Shown here: positions 1 through 8,111 of the stretch, in pieces
Layout: each line of letters begins with the position of its first letter
How positions within the stretch are numbered: the first letter of the stretch is position 1
Source: Ornithomonoglobus_A sp045649025
GTDB taxonomy: Bacteria > Bacillota > Clostridia > UBA1381
Assembly: GCA_045649025.1 (NCBI GenBank)
Contig: JAZRPB010000009.1
Location: 1 to 23,524 of the forward strand
DNA: 23,524 bases
Direction of reading: 5' to 3'
Position numbers and translations under genes: made by a program
The notes under the pieces: model-generated
Seen by the model: the letters and a program-made list of their open reading frames with translations, nothing else
The model's database searches: none
Told to the model about the DNA's origin: nothing

Positions 1-48
1 CCTAAATTACAAAAAAGTCTACTTATGGAAGTGAGCTGTGCGAACGAC

Positions 49-69
49 AGTCACGATAGTGACTTTTTT
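49..69 (+). terminator. Intrinsic terminator-like hairpin, repeat copy 1
   Basis: Perfect 6-bp stem AGTCAC/GTGACT with loop GATA, followed directly by T64-T69. It reads as a short rho-independent terminator for plus-strand transcription entering from the left edge. The stem is short, so strength is uncertain. Confidence 0.45.
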
Positions 70-153
70 ATCTTTCAGGAAATTACTACTTTTAAGTTGT
101 AATTCCCTGAATTACAAAAAAGTCTACCTATGGAAGTGAGCTATGCGAACGAC

Positions 154-174
154 AGTCACGATAGTGACTTTTTT
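154..174 (+). terminator. Intrinsic terminator-like hairpin, repeat copy 2
   Basis: Same 6-bp stem AGTCAC-GATA-GTGACT with T-run as in copy 1, exactly 105 bp downstream. Together they would form a double terminator for rightward transcription, placed before the 3' end of the convergent ridA gene. Confidence 0.45.
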
Positions 175-186
175 ACATATGTAATA

Positions 187-215
187 ATTTTATCACATTT
201 TTTTTAAATTGTCTA
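187..215 (-). promoter_or_regulatory. Possible sigma-A promoter reading leftward into the repeats
   Basis: On the minus strand, TAGACA (210-215) and TAAAAT (187-192) are separated by exactly 17 bp. The predicted start near base 180 would make a transcript beginning just before repeat copy 2 and running through both copies. The region is very AT-rich, so a chance match is possible. Confidence 0.35.
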
Positions 216-257
216 TACCATAATTGCATTTTTTACATTTTTGTAATATTTTTTGCT

Positions 258-632
258 TTAAAACTCAACAATCGCCTCAACCTCAAGCAAAACATCCTTG
301 GGTAATCTTGCAACCTCAACGCACGAACGTGCAGGGTACGGCTTTGTGAAGAACTGTGCATAAATCTCGTTTATTTTTGCAAAGTCATTCATATTTGCTA
401 TAAATACTGTTGTTTTTATAACATTATCCATAGAAGCACCCGAAGCCTCAACAAGATTTTTTACGTTTGTCATGGCTTGCTTTGCCTGTGCTTCAACACC
501 CTCGGGGATTTCACCATTTTGAGGATTTACGGGGATTTGTCCTGATGTGAACAGAATATTTCCCACCTTAATTGCCTGTGAATATGGACCTATTGCCGCA
601 GGTGCGTTTTGTGTGCTTACTTCTTTTAACAT
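258..632 (-). CDS. ridA: RidA/YjgF family enamine/imine deaminase
   Basis: A 124-residue protein of the usual length for the RidA (YjgF/YER057c/UK114) family. These small trimeric proteins hydrolyse reactive enamine/imine intermediates released by PLP enzymes such as threonine dehydratase. The N-terminal APAAIGPYSQA motif, the central LFTSGQIP segment and the C-terminal PARSCVEVARLP segment are diagnostic. The Arg in PARSCVEV (about residue 102) corresponds to the carboxylate-binding arginine of active members. The start is ATG with AAAGGAAG about 8 nt upstream. It lies 45 bp downstream of the recombinase gene on the same strand with no clear promoter between, so it may be co-transcribed. Family assignment is firm; the in vivo substrate is inferred from the family. 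Confidence 0.93.
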   Translation of the reverse strand: MLKEVSTQNAPAAIGPYSQAIKVGNILFTSGQIPVNPQNGEIPEGVEAQAKQAMTNVKNLVEASGASMDNVIKTTVFIANMNDFAKINEIYAQFFTKPYPARSCVEVARLPKDVLLEVEAIVEF

Positions 633-677
633 AATTTATACTTCCTTTCCTTGTGCCTTTTTTGGCATATTTATATT

Positions 678-1910
678 TTAATTGAATGTATCTTCAATTG
701 CATTCTTCTTATCAGATTCACTAACTGTAATATAGTGTTTCATCACCACATTTGATGTACTGTCTCCCATTAAATCCTGAACAGTACGCAAATCGGTATG
801 CTTTATTAATTTTGTGCAGAAGGTATGCCTAAACCGATAAAATGTATAGCCCTTATTGTCCAGACCGCACGCTTTAAGAAATCTGCGAAATCTTGAATTT
901 AGTGCACTTTCGGAAATAAAGCCCCTACTATACCTTGATACAAATATATACGGCGAATTCTTTACATTCTTAAATTCTGCGTTTGTATCTATATATGCTC
1001 TCCACTCATTGAGTGTTTCCACTGCCTTGTCACTTAAATGTATTGTTCTAACGCTTGCATTTGTTTTTGTTTTCCCCAAAACAGCTTCTCTGTTTTTTGC
1101 TCTGCCGCCAACAACAAAATCATCTGCCTTTATTGTTATTGCATTCGTGATACACAGCGTTTTGTTTTTAGCATTAAAATTCTTCCATTCCAATGCACGC
1201 AACTCTCCCGGACGCATTCCCGTATGCAGCAATAAGACAAGTATAGGCTTCATTTCGGGAAAGCCCTCCGCCGCATTCATAATGGTATTAAGCTCATCCT
1301 CACTGTACGCATTTACCTTGTTTGTTGATTTTAAGCTTATCGGCTTTCTAATATCCTCCATTATAAACTCTTTTATGTACCCTTTTTTACAGGCATATTT
1401 TAATGAAAGCTTTAAAACCACATAAATTTTATCCATAGTTGCCTGACTGTAGTTACGTACCATACTTTTAAAAAAATTGTGTATCTTTACATCATCAAGC
1501 TCTTTTAATTTATAATCTCCCAAACCGCCCTCAAGCTTGCTGCGGCAAAAGTATTTTGCAATGCCAAAATACCCTTCGAGTGTTCTGTCGCTTGCATTTG
1601 TTGTTCTTAAATTAAGAAAATATGGTATATAATCCTTTAGGAGCATATTTGCAACCTTATTTGAGGTGCCTCTGTTACCATAAAAAACTCTTTTACTTTT
1701 GCCAACCACCATTTCTGTTTCCAGATTAAATTCATTTTTGTTATTAGTCGGCTTATTTAAAAATTCATTTAACAGTTCTTCGGTTATTACCTGTTTTGTC
1801 CCCACATTAATACACTTTAAAGCACCTTCGTTGATAGCGTCAATTACGTCATCCGAGCCAACCTTTAGCATTTGCGCCACTTCAACAACTGTATAAATTG
1901 TATTAATCAT
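678..1910 (-). CDS. Tyrosine recombinase (phage-type integrase) with N-terminal excisionase-like HTH
   Basis: A 410-residue site-specific recombinase. Residues 1-52 form an excisionase/MerR-like helix-turn-helix (TVVEVAQMLKVG...DAINEGALKCINVG). Residues about 85-180 look like a SAM-like core-binding domain, and 200-400 are the catalytic domain. Visible catalytic residues are Arg233 (HTGMRPGELRALEW), a beta-hairpin Lys at 280 or 282, Arg361 (FRHTFCTKL) and the nucleophile Tyr393 (MKHYITV). Two usual histidines are changed: the HxxR box is YRFR (Tyr358), and the box normally read as GH is GD (Asp383). GAAGGAG precedes the ATG by about 12 nt. No phage, conjugation or cargo genes and no obvious attachment repeats surround it, so it is either a relic or a host-resident recombinase. 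Confidence 0.9.
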   Translation of the reverse strand: MINTIYTVVEVAQMLKVGSDDVIDAINEGALKCINVGTKQVITEELLNEFLNKPTNNKNEFNLETEMVVGKSKRVFYGNRGTSNKVANMLLKDYIPYFLNLRTTNASDRTLEGYFGIAKYFCRSKLEGGLGDYKLKELDDVKIHNFFKSMVRNYSQATMDKIYVVLKLSLKYACKKGYIKEFIMEDIRKPISLKSTNKVNAYSEDELNTIMNAAEGFPEMKPILVLLLHTGMRPGELRALEWKNFNAKNKTLCITNAITIKADDFVVGGRAKNREAVLGKTKTNASVRTIHLSDKAVETLNEWRAYIDTNAEFKNVKNSPYIFVSRYSRGFISESALNSRFRRFLKACGLDNKGYTFYRFRHTFCTKLIKHTDLRTVQDLMGDSTSNVVMKHYITVSESDKKNAIEDTFN

Positions 1911-1970
1911 TTGTATATTCTTCTCCTTCGTAATTTATTAAATTAAGAAAATATCAAAAATGCACACTCC

Positions 1971-2861
1971 TTATATCAACCACATAACATTCCACAACAC
2001 AACACCTGCAAGCAATAAGCCTGCCAACATTCCGTATAAAACCTGATTTGGTGTTTTTGACGACCATAGTGTTTTTAATGACTCATATGTTAATATAATC
2101 CACGAAGCAATCCCGCAAAACATAAAAAGGGCGAATATTGTTGTTGAAAATATACCAAATACCAAAGCAGCAATACTTGCAAATGCAATACATATCGGGC
2201 AAAGCACTAATCTTGATATGAAGTCGCGAAAGCTTATATTACAACGCATAACAAATTTATTTATGATATACAAACATCCGCAGTATACAAAGAACGCAAT
2301 TATTGATATTATAGTGCTTATCACTGCAAATATCGCCACACCTGAAAGTCCGTTTATGCCGCTCATTATCATACTTATATTTATAGAGCCTGTTTTAATA
2401 GAAGCAGCTCCGTTTATAATTCTTGCAAACAAGGTGTATGCACCCAAACTTGTTGCAATTCCTGATAATGCTATAACCGCAAAAATAAACGCCATACTCA
2501 TTTCGCCCGGATTATATATAGTGGTTATTGGCGACTTTATAAACGAAACAGCATCAAAAAATATATTTCTTCTGTGACGTTTTCTTACAGTACTATTTTG
2601 CGACCTTGCGGCTTTTTTTCGTTGTGTGTATTTATTCCACGCCGATTTTATAGGATTTTCCTTTTTTGTGTAGCCTGTGTAATAGCTATTGTTTTTAGCA
2701 CTGTATGAATATGTGCCATCACTCGTTTTATTCTCACTTTTTTGTGTTCTTTCCTGTGATGCGTTGGCGCTGCGTCTTACAACTGCCGACGGGCAATTGC
2801 ATTTTTCTCCCTTTTCTAATTCTCTGCCACAATATATACAACTACGCACTTTAAATTTCAT
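1971..2861 (-). CDS. Zinc-ribbon plus Yip1-like polytopic membrane protein
   Basis: A 296-residue protein from the preferred ATG at 2861. The N-terminus carries a zinc ribbon: Cys8-x2-Cys11 (SCIYCG) and Cys21-x-Cys23 (KCNCP). A basic, Ser/Asn/Lys-rich linker follows to about residue 120. Five or six hydrophobic segments come next, around 122-146, 171-200, 218-238, 244-260 and 274-295, resembling a Yip1-type membrane domain. A longer GTG start at 2912 is possible, but that extension runs through a strong hairpin and has no good ribbon-side homology; the ATG has AGAAAGG close upstream. It lies between the recombinase and a large membrane protein, all leftward. The architecture recurs in uncharacterised Firmicute proteins; the function is unknown. 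Confidence 0.7.
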   Translation of the reverse strand: MKFKVRSCIYCGRELEKGEKCNCPSAVVRRSANASQERTQKSENKTSDGTYSYSAKNNSYYTGYTKKENPIKSAWNKYTQRKKAARSQNSTVRKRHRRNIFFDAVSFIKSPITTIYNPGEMSMAFIFAVIALSGIATSLGAYTLFARIINGAASIKTGSINISMIMSGINGLSGVAIFAVISTIISIIAFFVYCGCLYIINKFVMRCNISFRDFISRLVLCPICIAFASIAALVFGIFSTTIFALFMFCGIASWIILTYESLKTLWSSKTPNQVLYGMLAGLLLAGVVLWNVMWLI

Positions 2862-2894
2862 TACCTTTCTTTCTGCAAATTTATAACAATACAA

Positions 2895-2917
2895 GCCGCG
2901 TGGCAGACACACGCAGC
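2895..2917 (-). terminator. GC-rich hairpin, possible terminator or 5' leader structure
   Basis: On the minus strand, GCTGCGTG and CACGCGGC pair over 8 bp (one G-T pair) around a 7-nt loop TGTCTGC, followed by a broken T-rich run (TTGTATTGTTAT). It sits between the end of the large membrane protein gene and the start of the zinc-ribbon gene. It could partially terminate the upstream transcript or fold in the leader of the downstream one. The interrupted T-tract makes it a weak terminator at best. Confidence 0.4.
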
Positions 2918-2971
2918 AGTCACCTTTTTAGAGTATATCATATATCGTATATCTTTTCTATAAACAAATTG

Positions 2972-4615
2972 TTAATTGTTATTTAACTTTTCATTTAACG
3001 CTTCTATGAATTGTCTTTTTTCGGTATCTGTAACATTCCTCACTCTACGGAACACCTTATAGCTGACACCATCTATATATGTTTCATATTCATATAATTC
3101 TTCATACGCCCTTGCTATGTTTTCCCATCTCCAAAAGCTTTCTGTTGCAGTCACCAAAATATTCTGGTTATCTGCTATTGTTTGGAATTTGGTTGGTACA
3201 AGCATATAATTTGCATTACATAGCGGCGATATATCAGGATTGATATTATCAAAGCACGGAATTGTAAATGCAATATAGTTACGTCTGTATTGTTTTTTAT
3301 TTAACGATAATTCCACGTTATTTAGCATATCCGCATTCATACTGTTTGAATACGAAAGCACACCAAGATACTCTCCCTCACCAACAAGATTATCGAGCAT
3401 GTACTTTAGCGAAAGAACATCATCACTGCTATTTCTAACAGGCGCCCTTAATGAAAATGACGGAAGAGGACTGTAGTATTTAATATCCTCAACATTTTGA
3501 GGTTGTTCCCTTTTAATAAACACAGAAGCACTCTGACAAAGCGAAAGAGCCACAACTCCAATTAACACCTTCTCTTTTTCTATATATTTTACACATAGTA
3601 CAAATAACGCAATAATTGACGGCAAATACAATAAAATATGTAGTTGTCCGTGCATTTTCGTTGCAGTAAGCATAATATAGCAAATAAATAGCTCAAGCCA
3701 TAAAAAGACAGTTTTTCTTTCCTGTTTTGATATGGTTATATATATTGATGCTCCCATAAGCAATAGTGTAAATATTAAACCAAAGTATCGTACAAGAAAT
3801 TTTGTGTTTAAAATGAAGTTAAAATCAAAGCTTCCGTTTCCATATAGTGCAATTATTCGTCCTGTAATATAATCTCTAAAAAACACAAGCAAAATTATAA
3901 CCATAGCTAATATGCTTATAACACTTTTATGAATTTTCTTTTTTAAAATTATCGACTCTGCAACCATAGCAGTGGCAAAGGATATTGAAAAGAAAAGATA
4001 TACATTGCTTATAAGTACAAGTAATGCAAGTAATAAGCCAATTATAACAGCACGCAAAATGCTCTTTTCCTTCTTATTGGTAAAGTACAGATTTATACAT
4101 ATAATGCTTATAAATAATCCGCTTATTTCTGAAAAGCCTCGTATCATCATATAGAATGATGCAGGTATTATAAGCATACTCAAAAACATTGTAACAAGCG
4201 GTGCCTTACCTATCTTTTTAGCAAGAAAATATATAGCAATTTGGGCACTCACAATATAGCAGTTTGCAAGTGATATAAGATACACAAGCCTTGTTTGCCC
4301 GAATATTTTTATAAACAGAGCAGGCAATAGCGACGAAAGGAAATTAAAATCAAGATTAATTATTGAATTGTATACCTCTCCCCATAAATTAGGTTTATAC
4401 GCACCATCGGCAATTTTTATTGCAATATTCCACGATTCGGCAGTGGACCAGTAATATATATCTTCAGATACGCAGCTGTATATTATTGTTACAACATTTA
4501 CAATAAGTGCCATAACAATTAATGCAATAATATTCCAGCCACGCTCATTTATTCTAATACTTTTCTTCTTTTTTTCCACCCGCTTAAATTCAACAAAAGC
4601 TTCTTCATTATTCAT
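2972..4615 (-). CDS. Large polytopic membrane protein, GT-C glycosyltransferase-like
   Basis: A 547-residue protein. After a basic cytoplasmic N-terminus (KRVEKKKKS) there is a first membrane helix at about 27-48. A loop containing Ser-Glu-Asp-Ile-Tyr-Tyr-Trp follows, then roughly nine or ten further hydrophobic segments to about residue 370, and a soluble C-terminal domain of about 170 residues. An acidic pair just after the first helix, many membrane helices and a C-terminal soluble domain is the general layout of GT-C (PMT/ArnT-like) lipid-linked sugar transferases, but I see no specific signature. The second ATG (4615) is chosen because GGAGG lies 9 nt upstream of it and almost abuts the ATG at 4621. 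It lies 46 bp downstream of the helicase gene and is probably co-transcribed. Function unproven. Confidence 0.6.
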   Translation of the reverse strand: MNNEEAFVEFKRVEKKKKSIRINERGWNIIALIVMALIVNVVTIIYSCVSEDIYYWSTAESWNIAIKIADGAYKPNLWGEVYNSIINLDFNFLSSLLPALFIKIFGQTRLVYLISLANCYIVSAQIAIYFLAKKIGKAPLVTMFLSMLIIPASFYMMIRGFSEISGLFISIICINLYFTNKKEKSILRAVIIGLLLALLVLISNVYLFFSISFATAMVAESIILKKKIHKSVISILAMVIILLVFFRDYITGRIIALYGNGSFDFNFILNTKFLVRYFGLIFTLLLMGASIYITISKQERKTVFLWLELFICYIMLTATKMHGQLHILLYLPSIIALFVLCVKYIEKEKVLIGVVALSLCQSASVFIKREQPQNVEDIKYYSPLPSFSLRAPVRNSSDDVLSLKYMLDNLVGEGEYLGVLSYSNSMNADMLNNVELSLNKKQYRRNYIAFTIPCFDNINPDISPLCNANYMLVPTKFQTIADNQNILVTATESFWRWENIARAYEELYEYETYIDGVSYKVFRRVRNVTDTEKRQFIEALNEKLNNN

Positions 4616-4661
4616 AAGCATTCACCTCCCCTTTCTGTATTTGTTGTAAATTTATATTACC

Positions 4662-7600
4662 TTATTCAAACAGCAATATTATTTCCTCACGTGAAAGTGA
4701 TGAAATTGTATCGTTATTAATTTGAATTATATCATTTGCCAGCGAGCGTTTAGATTCCTGTAAATGTATAATCTTTTCCTCTATTGTACCTCTTGAAACA
4801 AGTTTTATAACCTGCACTGCTTTTGTTTGCCCTATTCTGTAGGCTCTGTCGGAGGCTTGGTCCATTGTTGCGGGATTCCACCACGGGTCGTAATGAATAA
4901 CTGTGTCTGCACCTGTTAAATTCAAACCTGTACCGCCCGCCTTTAAAGAAATTAAAAATACATCTCTTTCGCCGTCATTAAACCTTTGCGACATTTCCAC
5001 TCGCTCGTATGACGGGGTTTTACCGTCAAGATAAAAGCACCGTATTCCTCTTTTTTCAAATTGCTCTCTTATAAGAGAGAGCATAGATGTATACTGCGAA
5101 AATACAAGCAGTCTGTGTCCTCCGTCTATACTGCTTTGGGTTAATTCAACAAGCAAATCAAGCTTACCGCTTCCATAAATATAGTTTTCATCAAATACTG
5201 ATGGATGACAGCATATCTGCCTTAACCTTGTGAGCAAAGATAAAATCTGTACACTGTTTGCACTGCCATCCTCAAACATCGACAGTGTTTTCTTTTTAGC
5301 AAGTGAAAGATGTGCAATATACATATCCTTTTGCTCACCTGTGAGGTCGGCATACATTGTGTGCTCAATTTTTTCGGGCAGTTCTTCTAATACATCGGCC
5401 TTCATTCTTCGCATAATAAACGGCTTAACTCTTTCTCTTAACTGCTCTAATGACAAAAAGTCGGTTTTTTGACCATTACCGCTCATATAAGTGTTCCTAA
5501 ACTCGCTTAAATCCCCCAAATATCCGCTCATAACAAAATCAAATATAGACCACAGCTCCAAAATCGAATTTTCAATAGGTGTGCCCGTGAGTGCAAATTT
5601 ATGCATTGCATCTATTTTTTTAACACTTATTGAGTTTTTTGTTCTCGGATTTTTTATATACTGTGCCTCGTCTATAAAGCAATAGGAAAACTGTATTTTA
5701 GAATACATTGCTATATCACGTCTTAACATAGTGTAAGATGTAATTACTATTTCGTAATCATCAAATGTGTTTATTAATTCTCTTCTTTGCTCCTTTGCTC
5801 CGTCAACAACAAGAGTTTTTAAAGACGGAATAAATTTCATAATTTCACTGTGCCAATTATATATAAGTGCGCTTGGTGCAACAATAAGCACAGGCTGCTG
5901 CGGTTTTTCACCCTTAACATATGCTAACACCTGCAACGTTTTACCCAAACCCATATCGTCTGCCAATATTCCGCCAAAGCCAAGGTAACTTAATTGCTTT
6001 AACCACTTTAGTCCTGTTTTTTGGTATGCTCTTAAAACTTTGGAAATACCTCGCGGTATTGTTGGTGTGATTTTTTTTATTTCATTTATATAATCATCAA
6101 ACGACTTTGTTTTATCAACATATGGCAATGAATCAAGATACATTGCATGATATGTTGGTATATACTTCTTTCTTTTTGCAATTTCCTCCTGTGAGAAATC
6201 AAGCTGATTAAGAAGATTAAATATATTCGCCTTGTGCGGATTATCGAGTGATACAAATCTGCCGTCATTTAGACGGTAAAAGCTTTTCTTTAATCTTATT
6301 GCATTTAAAATATTTAGCAGTTCTTCGTCATTTAGCGTTGATGTAAGCTCTGTTTCCAATAAGTTCTCTTTACTGTTATAGCTAACCGTTGTACCTATTG
6401 CGTCTGCTTCATTAACGTGTATATTATCAAAAACTTCTGACTTAAAAATTTTCGCCTTATTTTCAAGTTCTCTTAAGGTTATATTTAAAAATGTATATAT
6501 TTTATCGCTGTTATTAAGTGTAAAGGTGCCGTTATTGTAGCTAAAGCCTTCAAAAAACGCGAGCATTTCCGTTTCAGCACGAACATCACGCACCACAATC
6601 TGCTCCGACTTTGTTTTATCCTCCGACATCGGCAGCGATTGTGCAACAGTGCCATATCTTGCAATTATAACGGCAGTTATTGCAGATGAGTGCATATCAA
6701 AATAAACTTCAAATTCAGGCTTTGTGTTTACCACAAGCTCATCAATCCCCGTTGTTATAACTCCGTGCTTATCCTTTAAGTGTGGCAGTACGTATGCTGC
6801 AAATGAAATTCTGTTCTCACCCTCAAATGTGATTTGTGTACGGCTTTCAGTTGCAAGTGCTCTGTATATAGGCATAAAATAGCTACGCCATTCCTCACTT
6901 GTGTGGTAGATTATGCCGTCGTATAAAAAGTATTCGCCGTTTCTGGAAAGCGAATAGCCTCTTTCATTAACACAAAGGCTTATTCCGCCGTCCACTGCAT
7001 CTATATCTATTATAATATCGGGGTCACCCTGTTCTATTCTTACATCGGGAATTAACATCCCATTATAGAATAACGAAAAATCCACACCCTCGAGCAAATG
7101 CAAAATTCTCACAGCAGTGGTTATGCCAAAGCTTGTCTGATATGAGGCTTTAGAATAAAGTTCCGATTTATTACTGTGATTTTCATATGTTTCTGCAAGT
7201 ATATCTATTATTTCCTTTTGTGGCGAGGCAAATTCTGTAACCGACGGAATATACTCGGTATATTTGTCTATTTTAAACCTCTTACCCATAATATATTGTT
7301 CTAGAAAATTCTCAATACCCTGCATTTCCCCCTTATTTGTGCCCATCTCAAGAGCCATGGAAAAATTTGTTACATCAAGTGAAGGTTGGGTAACATATAA
7401 ATGGAACTTAACATATATAATGTTTTTAGGCTTAAGCTTATTGGCAAATGAGGAGCATACCTCTTTTGCAATTTTGTCATTCTCGCCGTTAAACGACACG
7501 CCTTCATCAAGTTCAATCCGTCGTTGCATAAGAGTTGCCGCAATATGCTTGCAGGCACAGCCCATAGTTTCATAGTATGGACAAGTACAAAGTGTTTGCT

Positions 7601-7781
7601 TTATTTCGTTATCCTCAAACTTAATCATAACATTATACAAGCTATCATCATCAACAACGGCACTTAACAGATTATCTTCACGTCTGCGAAGATGTACTCT
7701 GCCCTCACGAAAATACTCCATACCTCTTGTGTATATGGAGGGGGAACATATTTTCTTTATTTGCTCATCTGTTATTCTCAT
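4662..7781 (-). CDS. SWIM-zinc-finger SNF2-family DEAD/DEAH-like helicase
   Basis: A 1039-residue Swi2/Snf2 ATPase of the bacterial SWIM-SNF2 type. The SWIM finger is Cys65-x-Cys67...Cys77-x-His79. A bacterial SNF2-associated region fills about 100-570. The helicase core starts at about 575 (LRAYQKTGLKWL). Walker A is at 608-616 (DDMGLGKTL), motif II is DEAQ at 704-707 where most SNF2 proteins have DEAH, and motif III is LTGTP at 731-735. The C-terminal lobe has AGGTGLNLTGAD at 948-959 and QASDRAYRIGQ at 975-985, the arginine-finger motif VI. Such proteins translocate on double-stranded DNA and may displace bound proteins such as RNA polymerase; the cellular role here is inferred. The start ATG has AAGGGG about 10 nt upstream, and a near-consensus promoter lies 85 bp before it. 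Confidence 0.93.
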   Translation of the reverse strand: MRITDEQIKKICSPSIYTRGMEYFREGRVHLRRREDNLLSAVVDDDSLYNVMIKFEDNEIKQTLCTCPYYETMGCACKHIAATLMQRRIELDEGVSFNGENDKIAKEVCSSFANKLKPKNIIYVKFHLYVTQPSLDVTNFSMALEMGTNKGEMQGIENFLEQYIMGKRFKIDKYTEYIPSVTEFASPQKEIIDILAETYENHSNKSELYSKASYQTSFGITTAVRILHLLEGVDFSLFYNGMLIPDVRIEQGDPDIIIDIDAVDGGISLCVNERGYSLSRNGEYFLYDGIIYHTSEEWRSYFMPIYRALATESRTQITFEGENRISFAAYVLPHLKDKHGVITTGIDELVVNTKPEFEVYFDMHSSAITAVIIARYGTVAQSLPMSEDKTKSEQIVVRDVRAETEMLAFFEGFSYNNGTFTLNNSDKIYTFLNITLRELENKAKIFKSEVFDNIHVNEADAIGTTVSYNSKENLLETELTSTLNDEELLNILNAIRLKKSFYRLNDGRFVSLDNPHKANIFNLLNQLDFSQEEIAKRKKYIPTYHAMYLDSLPYVDKTKSFDDYINEIKKITPTIPRGISKVLRAYQKTGLKWLKQLSYLGFGGILADDMGLGKTLQVLAYVKGEKPQQPVLIVAPSALIYNWHSEIMKFIPSLKTLVVDGAKEQRRELINTFDDYEIVITSYTMLRRDIAMYSKIQFSYCFIDEAQYIKNPRTKNSISVKKIDAMHKFALTGTPIENSILELWSIFDFVMSGYLGDLSEFRNTYMSGNGQKTDFLSLEQLRERVKPFIMRRMKADVLEELPEKIEHTMYADLTGEQKDMYIAHLSLAKKKTLSMFEDGSANSVQILSLLTRLRQICCHPSVFDENYIYGSGKLDLLVELTQSSIDGGHRLLVFSQYTSMLSLIREQFEKRGIRCFYLDGKTPSYERVEMSQRFNDGERDVFLISLKAGGTGLNLTGADTVIHYDPWWNPATMDQASDRAYRIGQTKAVQVIKLVSRGTIEEKIIHLQESKRSLANDIIQINNDTISSLSREEIILLFE

Positions 7782-7865
7782 TCACTCTGCACCCCTTTTT
7801 TATAATAAATCAAGACATAAAAAATGCTTAAAAAAGACACATTTTGCCATTATGATGTAAACTTC

Positions 7866-7894
7866 ATTGTATCATACTTTTGGCATTTTGTCAA
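7866..7894 (-). promoter_or_regulatory. Sigma-A promoter for the leftward helicase unit
   Basis: On the minus strand, TTGACA (7889-7894) and TACAAT (7866-7871) are separated by 17 bp, with a TG one base before the -10 (extended -10). The predicted start near 7859 gives a leader of about 77 nt before the SNF2 gene. The genes at 2972-4615, 1971-2861, 678-1910 and 258-632 could be read from the same promoter, since no strong promoter was seen between them. Confidence 0.85.
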
Positions 7895-7962
7895 TAAAAT
7901 CGACAATACATTTTGCTCTTTTTTGCACAATTTAGCACGTTATGCACTTATTTTTTTTACAC

Positions 7963-7991
7963 TTGATTTTTTTAACAATATATGCTATAAT
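7963..7991 (+). promoter_or_regulatory. Sigma-A promoter for rho, extended -10
   Basis: TTGATT (7963-7968), a 17-bp spacer and TATAAT (7986-7991), with TG at 7983-7984 giving an extended -10. The predicted start is near 7998, leaving an AT-rich leader of about 115 nt before rho. The leader holds only a weak TTTGG-TTT-CCAAA hairpin near 8041; no riboswitch was recognised. Apart from the two divergent promoters and this leader, I see nothing else in the 330-bp gap between the helicase gene and rho. Confidence 0.85.
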
Positions 7992-8111
7992 ATGGTTGTT
8001 ATTTTTCATAATTTCTATATCTATATTTTTCAGGATAAAATTTGGTTTCCAAAATATTGTTCGCAAATTTTTTCAATATAAAAATTATATAATAAAGTGA
8101 GGTTTTTTATA

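Larger units (their letters stand above)
1..176. repeat. Two tandem copies of a hairpin-bearing intergenic repeat (105-bp period)
   Basis: Bases 1-70 and 106-175 are nearly identical, differing at three transitions (offsets 4, 23 and 38 of the unit), and are separated by about 35 unrelated AT-rich bases. Each copy has outer arms AAAAAAGTC and GACTTTTTT and, inside, a perfect hairpin AGTCAC-GATA-GTGACT followed by six T. Each copy also contains an in-frame ATGGAAGTGAGC start that could encode a peptide of about 25 residues, but no good ribosome binding site precedes it. The copies lie downstream of ridA and next to whatever gene lies left of the window. More copies may exist outside the window. 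The function is not known to me: tandem terminator, small RNA or interspersed repeat are all possible. Confidence 0.8.

Noticed and set aside
1..176. CRISPR array
   Set aside because: There are only two units, the unit is 70 bp with long arms, and no cas genes are present.
856..1425. 189-codon open frame on the plus strand inside the recombinase gene
   Set aside because: It is antisense to a clearly recognisable integrase and its translation has no recognisable family or good ribosome binding site.
258..1910. End of a prophage or integrative element
   Set aside because: Apart from the recombinase no phage or conjugation gene is visible, flanking genes are ordinary chromosomal ones and no attachment repeat was found within the window.
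7824..8081. 85-codon plus-strand ORF between the helicase gene and rho
   Set aside because: It spans both divergent promoters and the rho leader, lacks a ribosome binding site, and has low-complexity Phe/Ile/Tyr-rich content as expected for AT-rich noncoding DNA.
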